56,385 nt of DNA, from assembly GCA_937867025.1 (NCBI GenBank), contig CALMKH010000023.1, forward strand, positions 1 to 56,385, in the 5' to 3' direction. The notes beneath the pieces were generated by a model, which was not told where the DNA came from, did no database searches, and saw only the letters and a list, made by a program, of their open reading frames with translations. The translations under genes and the position numbers were made by a program. Position 1 is the first letter of the stretch. Each line of letters opens with the position of its first letter. This document shows, one piece after another, positions 44,701-51,642 of this stretch. This DNA is from an uncultured Bacteroidota bacterium (GTDB lineage: Bacteria; Bacteroidota; Bacteroidia; NS11-12g; UBA955).

Positions 44701-47700
44701 GAGCTTTCGAATATAACGCTTCCGGGCTGGTTGGCGCCATCGATCGGTGTCAGTACCAGTTGTTCCGTATATGTTCCCGACCTGACCCTGAACCGCACCC
44801 CGCCAGAGATGCCAGCTTCTTTCATCGCTTGGATGGCGGCCTTGAAAGTTGTGAAATCAGGCGTTGTGCCACCAATGGTATACACACCGCTCATGGCGGT
44901 TTTTTTATTCTTTATCCTGAAGGTGTCGTTGGATTTTTTCTGATCGGTAAGGTTGTTCGGCTGTGACGTCCAGGCAGTGAGATTGTTGACGCTGTCTCTT
45001 TTGAAGATGTAATTGCCGATGATCACCTGGGCGGTATCGCCTGAACCAAGGGTGTCATTCAGGGTGACGATCGCAAAGGTATCACTGTTGATCTTGCAAT
45101 GCACGCGTACAGATGTCAGGGTGTCAAGTCCGCGGTTTGTAACAATTACCTTGATCTGGACAGTGTCCGGTATAATGGCTCCGGCAGGGCTTATAAACCC
45201 GGTAACACCGGCATCCCTGGTAACAGGCACAAATTCGTCAGCGCCTATATCCGGCGTAGCGGAACGTGTTTCGCCGTCAATATCCCTGGTGACGAAATGA
45301 AGTTTTTTAGCTCTTGCGTTGAGGTTCACCTGCTCTACGTGCAGATCACTGTTGGATATAAAGCCCGGATCTACGGACCGTGAGTTGCTGTCAATGCCGT
45401 CAGCCAGCATGGAAGCCAGGTCGGAATATGAATTCGAGTTGATCTCTGTGAGGGTTGATCCGGTGCTGTAATAGTTGTTGTGGTCGTGAACAGTCTGGTA
45501 AGGTGACTGGATTCTCGCAGCCAGACCGCCTTTTGAGTTCACAAAAATATTGTTAAGTATTTTTGAATAATAAGGGTATACCAGCCTGGCGCCTATAGCC
45601 CCCGAACGCGTTCCATGCTGATGAACATTGTTGTTGGTGATATAGGCATTTTCTGTACTGTATATATAAAGGGCGTATTCTGCATTATCTCCGCCCACAT
45701 TTATAAAGTTATTGAAAATATAGCTGGAGTCAGTTGAATTGTTAGCCTCCAGATACTGAATATAAACCCCTGCATATTCTGATTTATCAGGGCCGGATAT
45801 GCGGTTCCCCGATATCCTGTTAGTGCCATACAGCTGGTAGATATAGAGACCATAGTGCCCGCTATATGCAGAGTTTGACCTTATGATGTTGTCCCTGAAT
45901 GTAAAGTTGGTTGACCTGTCTACATATAAGCCTGCATAATAGGCATCTTCCAACAGGTTGCCTGTTAACGACAGGTTGGTGTTTCCATAGGTATACATGG
46001 CCACGGATCCGTTCTTGAAACGGTTTCCGGCAAAGCTTATATTCAGGCCAGACTGGTCATTATATACCAGGCAATTGTAATAGTCATTGGTATTGGTCGT
46101 CGAGGCCGACTCCAGGACACAATGGAAGAAATCGACGTTCGATGTCCCGTTGTCAAGGGTCACAGCGCGTGTGGCCGTGCTGCTGCTTGTGCTCTTGATG
46201 GTCATATGCCTGAACGTCACCCACTGGGCAGCATCAAGATAGACAACCTCATAAGCCGAATAGCTGGTTCCAAAGCTCAGGGTGACCAGCGAGCTGTCTT
46301 TGTTCTGCGATTCAAATACGATGGCATTTTTTCTTGTGGCGCCCTGTATGGCCGGAATGGCGATGCGTTCGTTATACGTGCCATTCCTTACCTTGAACAG
46401 TACGGAATCGATAATGCCGCCGTCTGTCATGGCGGAAACGGCTGCTGTAAAGGTGCTGAAGTCAGGTGTTGTTCCACCAATAGTATACACACCGCTCAGG
46501 GCAGGTTTGCCTGATCGAGTGGCGGTGTCATTGAAATTCATGGTATCGGTAACGCTGTTCGGACTGCTGGTCCACACCTTGACATTATAGTTTGTATTGG
46601 TGAGGAACCTGTGCATGCCGATGCACAGCTCGGCAGTATCCCCTGAAAGCAGGTTGCCCGACCAGTTATAGGTAGTTTTGGCAGTGCCATTGATACTCCA
46701 TCTCACCTGTACCGAATTCAGGGTGTCCTCGCCGTGGTTCTTGAGTATGACGCGCACGCAGACACTGTCGGCCTTATACGGGAATATGCCTGCAATACCT
46801 GCATCCGCCGGCACAAGACTAAATTCGTCTGCTCCGATATCCGGATTGGTGCTGCTCCTGTTCTCGCCATCAATATCTTTAGTGATCCGGGCATCAGGTG
46901 TCGCGTTGCGGTTCATGTCCGATGAATAGGCATGCAGGTTGAGAGTGGTTTTGTAATTAGGATTTCCGAATGTGGAGGCGGAATCAAGGCTTGTAGAACT
47001 CTTCCAGCCGGCAAGTCCGCTAATGGTCGTGTTATAGTAAAAGGTGGGTGCGGTTGGTGAATAGAAGTTGTTGCGATCGGATGCTTCAATATTTTTAGTG
47101 CCGGAATACGATACGTACATAATGTTGCCCGTGCCATTTTGGGATACCGAATTGTTGCGTACCCTGATATTGCTGCCGTTGTAAATGTACAGGTTGCTGT
47201 AACCGCTGTAAAACGTGTTGCTGTACGTGCTGTTGTTATAAAAGTCTATATAATAGGAATAATACGAGTTCCATGCATAGGCATCTACATACGCAGCCTT
47301 TCCGGCGACAAGGAAGTTATTGGCTATGAGATTCCTGAAACTGCCGGTCCTGTTGACATTGTCCGTATAAATGGCTCCGCTGGCTCCATTGGGTTGCAGT
47401 ATCCTGTTGCCCATAACGGTAATGTTCCTGTTGTTATAGAAATAAATACCGTATCCGCTTGTATAAGCAGTATTTTCCCTTGACAAAAGATTGCCGCTGA
47501 TCTGTACCTTGCTAAAATAATAACAGAAAATATTCGAATAATACTGGTCGATAAAATTGCTTCCGGTGATGCTGAGGTCAGACACGGTGTTGGATGTGGT
47601 CCAGTAGAATCCCGTACTTCCTGATTTAAATTCACATTTGTCTATCTGTATTTTCCTGCTCGTGTTTCCTGTCAGCGAATTGGCCATGAACAGGGCATGG

Positions 47701-48923
47701 TTGGTTGATGTGGTGGAAACGGTAGAGCCTGATATGCGGCAGTTCATGAATGAAAGGTTCAGGAAAGTGCCGCCGATATCCACAACCCGTCCGTATGTTG
47801 AGCCAAGGGCTTCAAGTGTCAGCTGTGCAAACTTGACATGTGCCGCATTTTTGAGTTGAACCGTATAGTTAGTGCCCGATGCAAAGGACGCGTAATATAT
47901 GGTAACGTCCGAGCTGTCACCTGTGGAAGACCTGAAAGTCACGGTTTTAACCGAATCCGTTCCCGGGATAGGGCCAATGATCAATTGTTCGTTGTATGAG
48001 CCGGGCCGGATATTGATCACTACAGGTCCGCAAACACCATTCGCCTGCAGGTCATTGATGGCTGCCTGCACCGATCCGTAATCCGGATTGCTGCCCCCGA
48101 CCGTGAGCGTGTCTCCAAGGCTGGGTTTGATATATGCTATCAGGGTATCGTTCCTGGTCGCGGTGTCTGTCGCACCGTTCGGCAGGGAGGTCCAGACTTT
48201 AAGTGTATCGCGCCTTCCTGCGACAAGCGTTTTGGAGCCTAGTGTTATCCTGGCTTTGTTTGAACCCGAGCCACCTATTGTATCCAGAACGGAATTATGC
48301 CTGTATGTGGTTTGAGTAACCCCGTTGTATGTCCAGTTCACCTTGACAGAGTCGATGCGGTTCCTGCCGGTGTTGCCAATGGTGACGACAATGTTGCGGG
48401 CACCCGGACACACCCTGTAGGGCGAATCAATGGAATACATGGCAGCATCGTTGGTGGCAGTGCTTGAATATGTGCGTATGACAACAATCCTGTCAGCGCA
48501 GAGCTGTATGCCTGAGAATGTCAGGAAATTGGTGTCATTGTACTGGTAAGATCCCAGCAGGTTAAAATCTGCGGAAATCGTATCCACGGTACAGCTGTTG
48601 CATTGACACGAATATGCAGGACTGATCACACCAAGGGTGTCCCCGTTCATCATGGCATAAAAATTACCCGACCCGCAGGAGGTATGGTAAATCTTTACGA
48701 CGATTTTTGTCAGCCGTCCCGGCGAACCGTTGCCGATAAGCAAATGCTGCTTTGAGGTAAAGCAATCGTAATTGCTGCCACAAATGAGACAGCCGCTGCT
48801 GCCGTTTGTGTTGTAGTCATACACGGTGGTGTCGCGCAACTGGGCATTAGCCGGGGTTGAGGCGCAGAAAAGTAAAAAGACGAGAAATAGGGGGGTAATG
48901 AAGCTTTGTAGTTTTAGTCTCAT
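35784..48923 (-). CDS. Giant secreted protein: five beta-helix modules plus eight CARDB repeats, no sorting domain seen
   Basis: A 4379-residue exported protein. A signal peptide (about 1-27, ending ANAQ) precedes a Cys-rich domain with about nine cysteines (CLIC, CQCNSC). Five modules of about 540 residues follow, each an Ig/CARDB-like domain (DAGI, WxxNG, VWTSxPN) plus a right-handed parallel beta-helix opening with YTIGGxxPDFxTF and closing with PDIGADEF. Next come an Ig-like segment, eight CARDB repeats (PDLxVxxVxxP, WxDxxYxSxD, about 123 residues each), a pre-peptidase-C-like domain and a final beta region ending GFTIILPNN. No type A or type B sorting domain is visible, although its operon partner has one. 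The role is probably adhesion or glycan binding; beta-helices may bind or cleave polysaccharide, but no catalytic set is evident. Confidence 0.85.
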   Translation of the reverse strand: MRLKLQSFITPLFLVFLLFCASTPANAQLRDTTVYDYNTNGSSGCLICGSNYDCFTSKQHLLIGNGSPGRLTKIVVKIYHTSCGSGNFYAMMNGDTLGVISPAYSCQCNSCTVDTISADFNLLGSYQYNDTNFLTFSGIQLCADRIVVIRTYSSTATNDAAMYSIDSPYRVCPGARNIVVTIGNTGRNRIDSVKVNWTYNGVTQTTYRHNSVLDTIGGSGSNKARITLGSKTLVAGRRDTLKVWTSLPNGATDTATRNDTLIAYIKPSLGDTLTVGGSNPDYGSVQAAINDLQANGVCGPVVINIRPGSYNEQLIIGPIPGTDSVKTVTFRSSTGDSSDVTIYYASFASGTNYTVQLKNAAHVKFAQLTLEALGSTYGRVVDIGGTFLNLSFMNCRISGSTVSTTSTNHALFMANSLTGNTSRKIQIDKCEFKSGSTGFYWTTSNTVSDLSITGSNFIDQYYSNIFCYYFSKVQISGNLLSRENTAYTSGYGIYFYNNRNITVMGNRILQPNGASGAIYTDNVNRTGSFRNLIANNFLVAGKAAYVDAYAWNSYYSYYIDFYNNSTYSNTFYSGYSNLYIYNGSNIRVRNNSVSQNGTGNIMYVSYSGTKNIEASDRNNFYSPTAPTFYYNTTISGLAGWKSSTSLDSASTFGNPNYKTTLNLHAYSSDMNRNATPDARITKDIDGENRSSTNPDIGADEFSLVPADAGIAGIFPYKADSVCVRVILKNHGEDTLNSVQVRWSINGTAKTTYNWSGNLLSGDTAELCIGMHRFLTNTNYNVKVWTSSPNSVTDTMNFNDTATRSGKPALSGVYTIGGTTPDFSTFTAAVSAMTDGGIIDSVLFKVRNGTYNERIAIPAIQGATRKNAIVFESQNKDSSLVTLSFGTSYSAYEVVYLDAAQWVTFRHMTIKSTSSSTATRAVTLDNGTSNVDFFHCVLESASTTNTNDYYNCLVYNDQSGLNISFAGNRFKNGSVAMYTYGNTNLSLTGNLLEDAYYAGLYVDRSTNFTFRDNIIRSNSAYSGHYGLYIYQLYGTNRISGNRISGPDKSEYAGVYIQYLEANNSTDSSYIFNNFINVGGDNAEYALYIYSTENAYITNNNVHQHGTRSGAIGARLVYPYYSKILNNIFVNSKGGLAARIQSPYQTVHDHNNYYSTGSTLTEINSNSYSDLASMLADGIDSNSRSVDPGFISNSDLHVEQVNLNARAKKLHFVTRDIDGETRSATPDIGADEFVPVTRDAGVTGFISPAGAIIPDTVQIKVIVTNRGLDTLTSVRVHCKINSDTFAIVTLNDTLGSGDTAQVIIGNYIFKRDSVNNLTAWTSQPNNLTDQKKSNDTFRIKNKKTAMSGVYTIGGTTPDFTTFKAAIQAMKEAGISGGVRFRVRSGTYTEQLVLTPIDGANQPGSVIFESSNLDSTSVTLQYNSTFSDTNYVVFFEGASNITFRNLTIMSLNSSNGVVFRFEENASYNKLNNNRIKNSTSNTTSSSMALVGSFNSNTTEQYNEFDRNVFEGGSYGVYWYGYGPPNYRESGTRITNNTFLNQFYNPVALIYQDGPVVDFNTISSTSTYSDFMAIRGEQLYNKVRITRNNIKRPDYGRYGIYIYSGYGNGDTILVANNMVNLGGSGDVYGFYMYNVNRGHFINNTIRLGTSTNSSSIGMYLESGSSQNVLNNIIENTGAGVAINIYNSSAIQKSDKNNFRSSGSNLARRNNIYYTDLASFRSASGTDANSLSINPLFTGTTNLHIREIGLNAKADRYTGLTTDFEGDLRDSTPDIGADEFDPPALDAGISDIITPKTPFLPDTQFVKVVLKNFGMNSISSVNIGWVFNGTAQTSYSWSGSLASNDTVHVILGTKNFDPDSAYSLKAWTSLPNSYNDTVNYNDTASAVNQYPALSGTYTIGGASPDFNTFTDAVDAMKRGGIIGSVLFNVRNGTYNEQLDIPAITGAAERNDIVFQSENLDSTLVTLTNSAGSSNNYTVRLNGARGITFRKMTVSAVNSTYATVFYLENGATLTSLENNILEGVSSTGSGANHAIVYSTITNSRNNDNNHFTSNVFKNGAYGIYAYGYNNGVYDKNIKVHNNTFETPYYNAIFLNYTDTPAVTSNKITMGTYQYGFGVRLEVARGTMNISGNNIILPSGYMGLYLYSCNSYSSRPSIVSNNMISLLGQYDAYGIYNYSGSYINFYNNNVRVASTYTSSYAIQHSSSNNIRSVNNIFDHTGSGYALYTSSTGTIVESNHNCYRTNGSYLAYWGGDRSDLAALKSANSKDGNSISVDPFFVSGTDLHVRAVDLNKAGKSLSDVKKDFDGNKRDSLTPDIGADEFEIPSPNDAGISAYGGPNAPFASGSRTVRVILNNFGSDTLKNATIKWTMNGVSQTNYSWSGAIKSGGSDTVSIGSFSFTGGVNYTLRAWPTSPNGVTDTLNYNDTLTKSNIYSGLDGIYTIGGSLPDFNTFNDARNALMLGGVLDTVIFKVRNGTYNEQVQILQYPGSSVSRPVTFTSESGDSSKVTLQYSAPNYNNNYIFSLKGADNITISKMTMSATNSYYSTVVSIDNGAANNRILNNRILMSLSYYNGVGVLSGSDRDDNTKILNNVISGGYYGIQVYGGGSSSTLQETGMVIENNTINSFRYSGIYMQYMNAPAIRRNIITPLTNTGDQLIYMNDVSNDVVISYNKLSSSYPYTTGIYINNHQGTSSKKGMIFNNFISLADPYYHGINLISSNYTSIFFNSINLYGTASSSTSACIRFQSANNTDLRNNILSNKAGTYAIHANNVPTLSNYNDLYTSGTNIGFVGSNNYTTLSAWKSGVSRDANSVSVNPNFITDTDLHTTLISLDSAATPISGITDDIDKNTRNATRPDIGADEFNSLPNNLSILAVTNPVNGCEIDSQLLNVTVFNYGSNTQKNFPVRYRVNNGSVISQTFTDSILPGFSKTFTFTGKVNTKPVGDYNFIVWTDASAEQYRLNDTLKVKVTNYQVPDSVGIMIPSDSSKNLDFPFSLSWSPVNGATLYDIYIWPDSVNTRPPTAAYSGLTQISKQITTGLGYGQTYKWQIIARNPSCSTPGPVQRFTVRHLPDVLATTVNSPLTAFSGNSISVSWVTKNRGAGSTGSGYWYDLVYLSKDNILDGSDILLTGVINLTSLSASQSYTQSANVTLPNGISGIHHIIVRTDGYGYILESDEGNNNKSDSLGINVSLTPPPDLQVTSIIKPSQAFSGQTINVRYTVKNSGTGNTRGSSWYDHVYLHSDSVVGGTHVRSLQHTGALDPDSSYTVQTTVPLPNNISGGYYIIVRTDPYNAIYEHANENNNDRISDSLKVILTPPPDLIVRNIVIEDSVSNKEVVNLTYDLINQGGSATTNSWYDQAYVSKTTPFNANNSIYIGGWWRYNIGSDDTITCSQSVTIPDNITGSYFVYVFADAGNLQFEGVNDTNNISRKTTRVLNPDLIIYNVNVPASDTSGKLIQVNWKVRNDGLGKQIFSGRNDKIYISRHNKFHPDSVILLETVHYNAALNPGDSLLRTKFARIPDGTKGSRYVYVVADADNNIYENGKDTNNTRRSSVMTVHLAPYPDLRVLTVNRPDTSEAGKKASITYTVQNKGNRSAIPVWKDRVYMSKDSIYNPSKVTLLKTNNIASTLLVDSTYSITQDVDIPTALSAGNYYFYVFTDASDVRYEYLFENNNIKRSSKIFIKGYPPVDLTVTSITAPDSVFSGNNLSITWKVKNVGLAKTIANTWVDRTYLSSDSILDGSDRFVGETSIFTPLDKDSTYTRNLVYTTPNGISGTYYLLVKTDARNDNNDDDTSNNTRVARNGSGIAKTIKVILSLSSDLQITAWNVPSTATAGQPAQFIWKVENKGDTTTRAGSWTDRVYLSTDYTIDNSDINLGNGTRAGNLLKKASYTDTVSLFIPDITGAYIVLIKTDDGNREYEHNAENNNVQASVMTISQAPPGDLVVSSVTAPSSAIAGGYVNVSYQIRNRGSNPINGTRTDNIYISEDTIFDGTDVLFASRQDQSSLVPNATRNLSAGGYINGIKTGTHYFIVFTDVRDNINESRDTNNTGYGNAIDINVPVLPLNVLTNDTLHDDKNLYYRLIVPDSLKGESILITIKGDSVNGHNELYARLNEVPTRSNFDHAFSTPFYGNQEILIPAADTGIYYIMAYGNTSTANFQKVTLLARKLNFEIRKVTPVSVGNNGQVTLKIEGAKFTENTVFRIAIDSAFAGNPSTVDSSGVLYIEMNALDPSAQGGDAGLIVADPTVAYATFKLVQVPTGLYNVIAEKEEQTAMLRRGLKVVTTEPASVVIDVQRPSNSRTNVLNAFQINYRNTGNVDLVNSFLEIISNGGAPISLTQPGLTQKAINLKVILENDSGPAGVLRAGSEGSVMIYSISSTALGFTIILPNN
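36785..39741 (-). repeat. Eight tandem CARDB repeats in the 4379-residue protein
   Basis: Eight units of about 370 bp (123 residues) sharing PDL at the start, a central VKNxG motif, WxDxxYxS, and a final YxxxVxTDxxNxxxE-N-N turn. CARDB domains are Ig-like adhesion modules that often carry surface proteins. Units are diverged and alignable by motif, so they are older than the SprB copies. Confidence 0.85.
40360..48420 (-). repeat. Five tandem ~1.6-kb CARDB/beta-helix modules
   Basis: The module ends (PDIGADEF) fall near residues 696, 1226, 1769, 2313 and 2850, a spacing of 530-545 residues. Each module starts with an Ig/CARDB-like domain, then IGGxxPDF and a beta-helix rich in short NxI/NxF rungs such as ISGNxI and IxNNTF. 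The regular spacing shows tandem duplication of a two-domain unit. Confidence 0.88.
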
Positions 48924-49468
48924 AAGCAGTGTAGTAAGGTTTTAAAAAGCGGTTAACAGGCGGTAAAAACCTATACAGCAATACGGTTTCAGGCTGATAG
49001 GAGAGGTCAAAAGTAGAGCATAATTTCGCAAAACCAAAATTATTTTAATGCTAAAAAATTACTAAAAAAGCAAATTTTTAAGTCACTAGAAATCAACCAT
49101 TGGAGGGGTTTAGTGCGGAAAAAAAGACACTTTTCGCGTCGTTTTTTGCATGAAGCGGTATACTTAATTTTAAGTATTTTTACCCGGAAAAGAAGATGAA
49201 AAGTCAGAAAATTGTCACTTTTTGATTAAATTTTATCAGAAAAAGCTAGTAAAAAGTACTAAAATTTATTTCATGATATAATCCCTTGCAGATCAGTGTC
49301 CTGAATTGCTGAATGGTGAAAAATTCTTATCCTGTTAAAATACGCCGGATGCGTTATTGCAGAAATATGAATTGCATATCATTTTTGTATGCCGGCTGAG
49401 CAAAAAATGACAATACACAAATAATGAAGGAAGAACAGGGGCGAAACAGTTTGTTTGGCCCTGTTTTT
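48924..49468. other. Region between the giant operon start and ligD end
   Basis: About 545 A/T-rich bases. It contains the operon promoter (49008-49037), an 80-base leader before the giant gene, and a terminator near 49431-49470. No convincing open frame is present. Several A/T runs and short inverted repeats around 49100-49280 are not strong enough to call. Confidence 0.5.
49008..49037 (-). promoter_or_regulatory. Promoter (TTG-N19-TACTTTTG) of the giant two-gene operon
   Basis: On the minus strand TTG (49035-49037) and TACTTTTG (49008-49015) are separated by 19 bases, the best-matching Bacteroidota promoter in the window. Transcription should begin near 49003, giving a leader of about 80 bases and a transcript of about 21.8 kb to the terminator at 27221-27250. 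Confidence 0.65.
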
Positions 49469-49470
49469 TT
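49431..49470. terminator. Hairpin terminator at the 3' end of ligD
   Basis: The arms AACAGGG and CCCTGTT are separated by an 18-base loop, with T7 on the plus strand and a T-rich TTCTTCCTTC on the minus strand. It overlaps the ligD stop region and can separate ligD from the leftward giant operon. The large loop lowers confidence. Confidence 0.5.
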
Positions 49471-51634
49471 AATGATGAAACTTCTTTACAATCTTTTCAA
49501 GATCAATTCCCTTTCCCAGCACGGGCTTAAAAATATCTCCCTCGTTACTGATGCGGGCAAGCGCATTGAAGATCGTGAAATCCGTCATTTTCAGACCTTT
49601 TTTCACTTCCTCCCAATGCAAGGGCATTGAAACGGTGGCGCCGGGTTTAGGCCGTAACGAATATGCACATGCAATCGTGGCCTGCGCACGGTTCTGAAGA
49701 AAGTCAATATACATTTTGCCGTTCCTGTTTTTTACAGCTCTTTCAATGCTGGTGAATTTAGGTATTTCCCTGTGTACCATTGTAGCGATTACCCGGGCAA
49801 ACTCCCTGGATTGTTCGTATGTGTATTTAGCGCCTAACGGGATATAAATATGCAGCCCGTTTGAACCGCTGGTTTTACAGTAGCCCTTTACTCCCAGGTC
49901 GTCCAGAATCATTTTAGTGACGTTCGCTGCCTCTATCACCTGATCGAATGAATTTTTGTCGGGATCCAGATCGATAACGCACCAGTCGGGGTGATCAGGA
50001 CTCTGTTTCCGGCTGCTCCAGGGATTCATCTCGATACAACCAAGCGAAGCCATCAGCATAAGGCTCGCTTCATTGTTGACGACCAGGAAATGTTTGTCGC
50101 GCAAGTCGGTATCGCTGTGGTAAAGATACGTATCTATCCAATCAGGTACTTTCCCGGTAACGTCCTTCTGGTAAAAACTCTCGCCGGTAATGCCGTTGGG
50201 GTGACGGTTAAGCGACTGAGGCCTGTCTTTCAAATAAGGAAGGATATACGGAGCCACCTGGTAATAATAGTTAAGCATGTCGCGCTTGGTGACCTTTTCC
50301 CTGGGCCAGTACAGTTTGCTGAGATTAGTGAATTTCAGCTCATGCCCGCCAATCTTTCTCACCTGTTGTTTATCTGTGGGGTTGAGCAGGGTTTTCCGTG
50401 CGCCTTTAACAGGAGGTATTATTAATTTTTTTTCGGAAAGATTCTGAACGGTCTTCACCACTTTTTCGCTTGATGATGCCTGTTCCCTGACCACTTCCCG
50501 CGCTTTTTTATCAGTGCGCATGCCTTCAAATGAGGGGTGTCGCATAATGCCGTCACCGGTCATTTCGGTATAACTTACCTCGCACACCAGTTGCGGTTTG
50601 AGGAACACAGCGGTGGCGTTAGGGGGATCGGGCCTGAAACGCGACGGTTTGTTAATGTCGGGAAGTTCGGAGAAGGGCGGATGATCCGTTACCAGTGGCT
50701 TGAACAACTGCATCATTTCCTTTTGGGTCTTGTCATTAAAGCCCGTGCCTACTTTTCCGGTATACACAAGTTCTTTGCCTTCAAAGACCCCGACTAGCAG
50801 TGAGCTGAACAGTTTGGACGTACCGTCGTTTACGGTATAACCTCCTATCACCATTTCCTGGCGTTTATTGGCTTTTATCTTCAGCCACTCCTTGGTCCGG
50901 ATACCCGGGTAATACAAGCTGTCTGTCTTCTTCGCAATAATGCCTTCAAGGTTCATTTGCCTTGCTGCCTCAAAGAATTCGGCTCCGGATTCACCGAAAT
51001 TTTCGCTCATCCTGATAATGCCTTTCTGCGGCAGTATCGCACGAAGTATTTCTCTTCTCTTTTCCAGCGGCACTTCTGTAAGCATACGACCGTCATACCA
51101 TAACACGTCAAACACATAAAAGAACAGTTCACCGTCAGCTTCACTTCTCCAGTTCTGCAAATTTCCGAAATGCGAGATACCGCTGTCGTTTATTACGGCT
51201 ATCTCGCCGTCTATGATGGCATTGATGCCCCATTCCCCACATGCTTTGGTAATGGGGTAGAACTTTTCATTGAAGGACTTGTTGTTGCGGGATTTGAGTT
51301 CAACCCTGCCTTTGTTCATGAAAGCCATGGCGCGGTATCCATCCCACTTGATCTCGTAAGTCCAGCCGGGTTCATTGAACGGTTTGTCCACCAGTGTGGC
51401 TAACATCGGGGGCATATCCCATGTAAATTTTGCAGTTTTGCCCAGTGCAAGCAATTCTTCAATATTGCCGGCCTGTTTTTTTGCTGCCTTCGGCGCATCT
51501 GATGTTCTTCCCGCACCGTTTTTCTTTTCAGCATGAGTTTTCTTCCTGTTTTTGGGCGCTTGTTTCACCGCCTTGCCGGAAGGTTTGGGCGATGTCTTAG
51601 CACGGATATTCTGTTTCGGTTTGCTTAGCCCCAT
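49469..51634 (-). CDS. ligD: DNA ligase D (ATP-dependent ligase + polymerase/primase)
   Basis: A 721-residue non-homologous end-joining enzyme. Residues 1-60 are Lys/Ala-rich and disordered. The ligase domain (about 70-390) has the adenylated Lys96 in KWDGYR, DGEIAV, EGIIAKK, and WLKIKANKRQE, plus an OB-fold. The polymerase domain (about 430-715) has a YWPREKVTKRD start, the metal-binding VIDLDPDKN and KTSGSNGLHIYIPL. The 3'-phosphoesterase domain found in many LigD proteins is absent. LigD works with Ku to join broken ends; no ku gene is in the window. It lies eight bases downstream of the KGG-repeat gene, in one operon, which suggests expression under stress or stationary phase. Confidence 0.95.
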   Translation of the reverse strand: MGLSKPKQNIRAKTSPKPSGKAVKQAPKNRKKTHAEKKNGAGRTSDAPKAAKKQAGNIEELLALGKTAKFTWDMPPMLATLVDKPFNEPGWTYEIKWDGYRAMAFMNKGRVELKSRNNKSFNEKFYPITKACGEWGINAIIDGEIAVINDSGISHFGNLQNWRSEADGELFFYVFDVLWYDGRMLTEVPLEKRREILRAILPQKGIIRMSENFGESGAEFFEAARQMNLEGIIAKKTDSLYYPGIRTKEWLKIKANKRQEMVIGGYTVNDGTSKLFSSLLVGVFEGKELVYTGKVGTGFNDKTQKEMMQLFKPLVTDHPPFSELPDINKPSRFRPDPPNATAVFLKPQLVCEVSYTEMTGDGIMRHPSFEGMRTDKKAREVVREQASSSEKVVKTVQNLSEKKLIIPPVKGARKTLLNPTDKQQVRKIGGHELKFTNLSKLYWPREKVTKRDMLNYYYQVAPYILPYLKDRPQSLNRHPNGITGESFYQKDVTGKVPDWIDTYLYHSDTDLRDKHFLVVNNEASLMLMASLGCIEMNPWSSRKQSPDHPDWCVIDLDPDKNSFDQVIEAANVTKMILDDLGVKGYCKTSGSNGLHIYIPLGAKYTYEQSREFARVIATMVHREIPKFTSIERAVKNRNGKMYIDFLQNRAQATIACAYSLRPKPGATVSMPLHWEEVKKGLKMTDFTIFNALARISNEGDIFKPVLGKGIDLEKIVKKFHH

Positions 51635-51642
51635 CAGACGGA

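Noticed and set aside
49424-49630. 68-codon plus-strand frame beginning at 49424
   Set aside because: It covers the ligD terminator hairpin and continues antisense to the end of ligD; no protein-like features.
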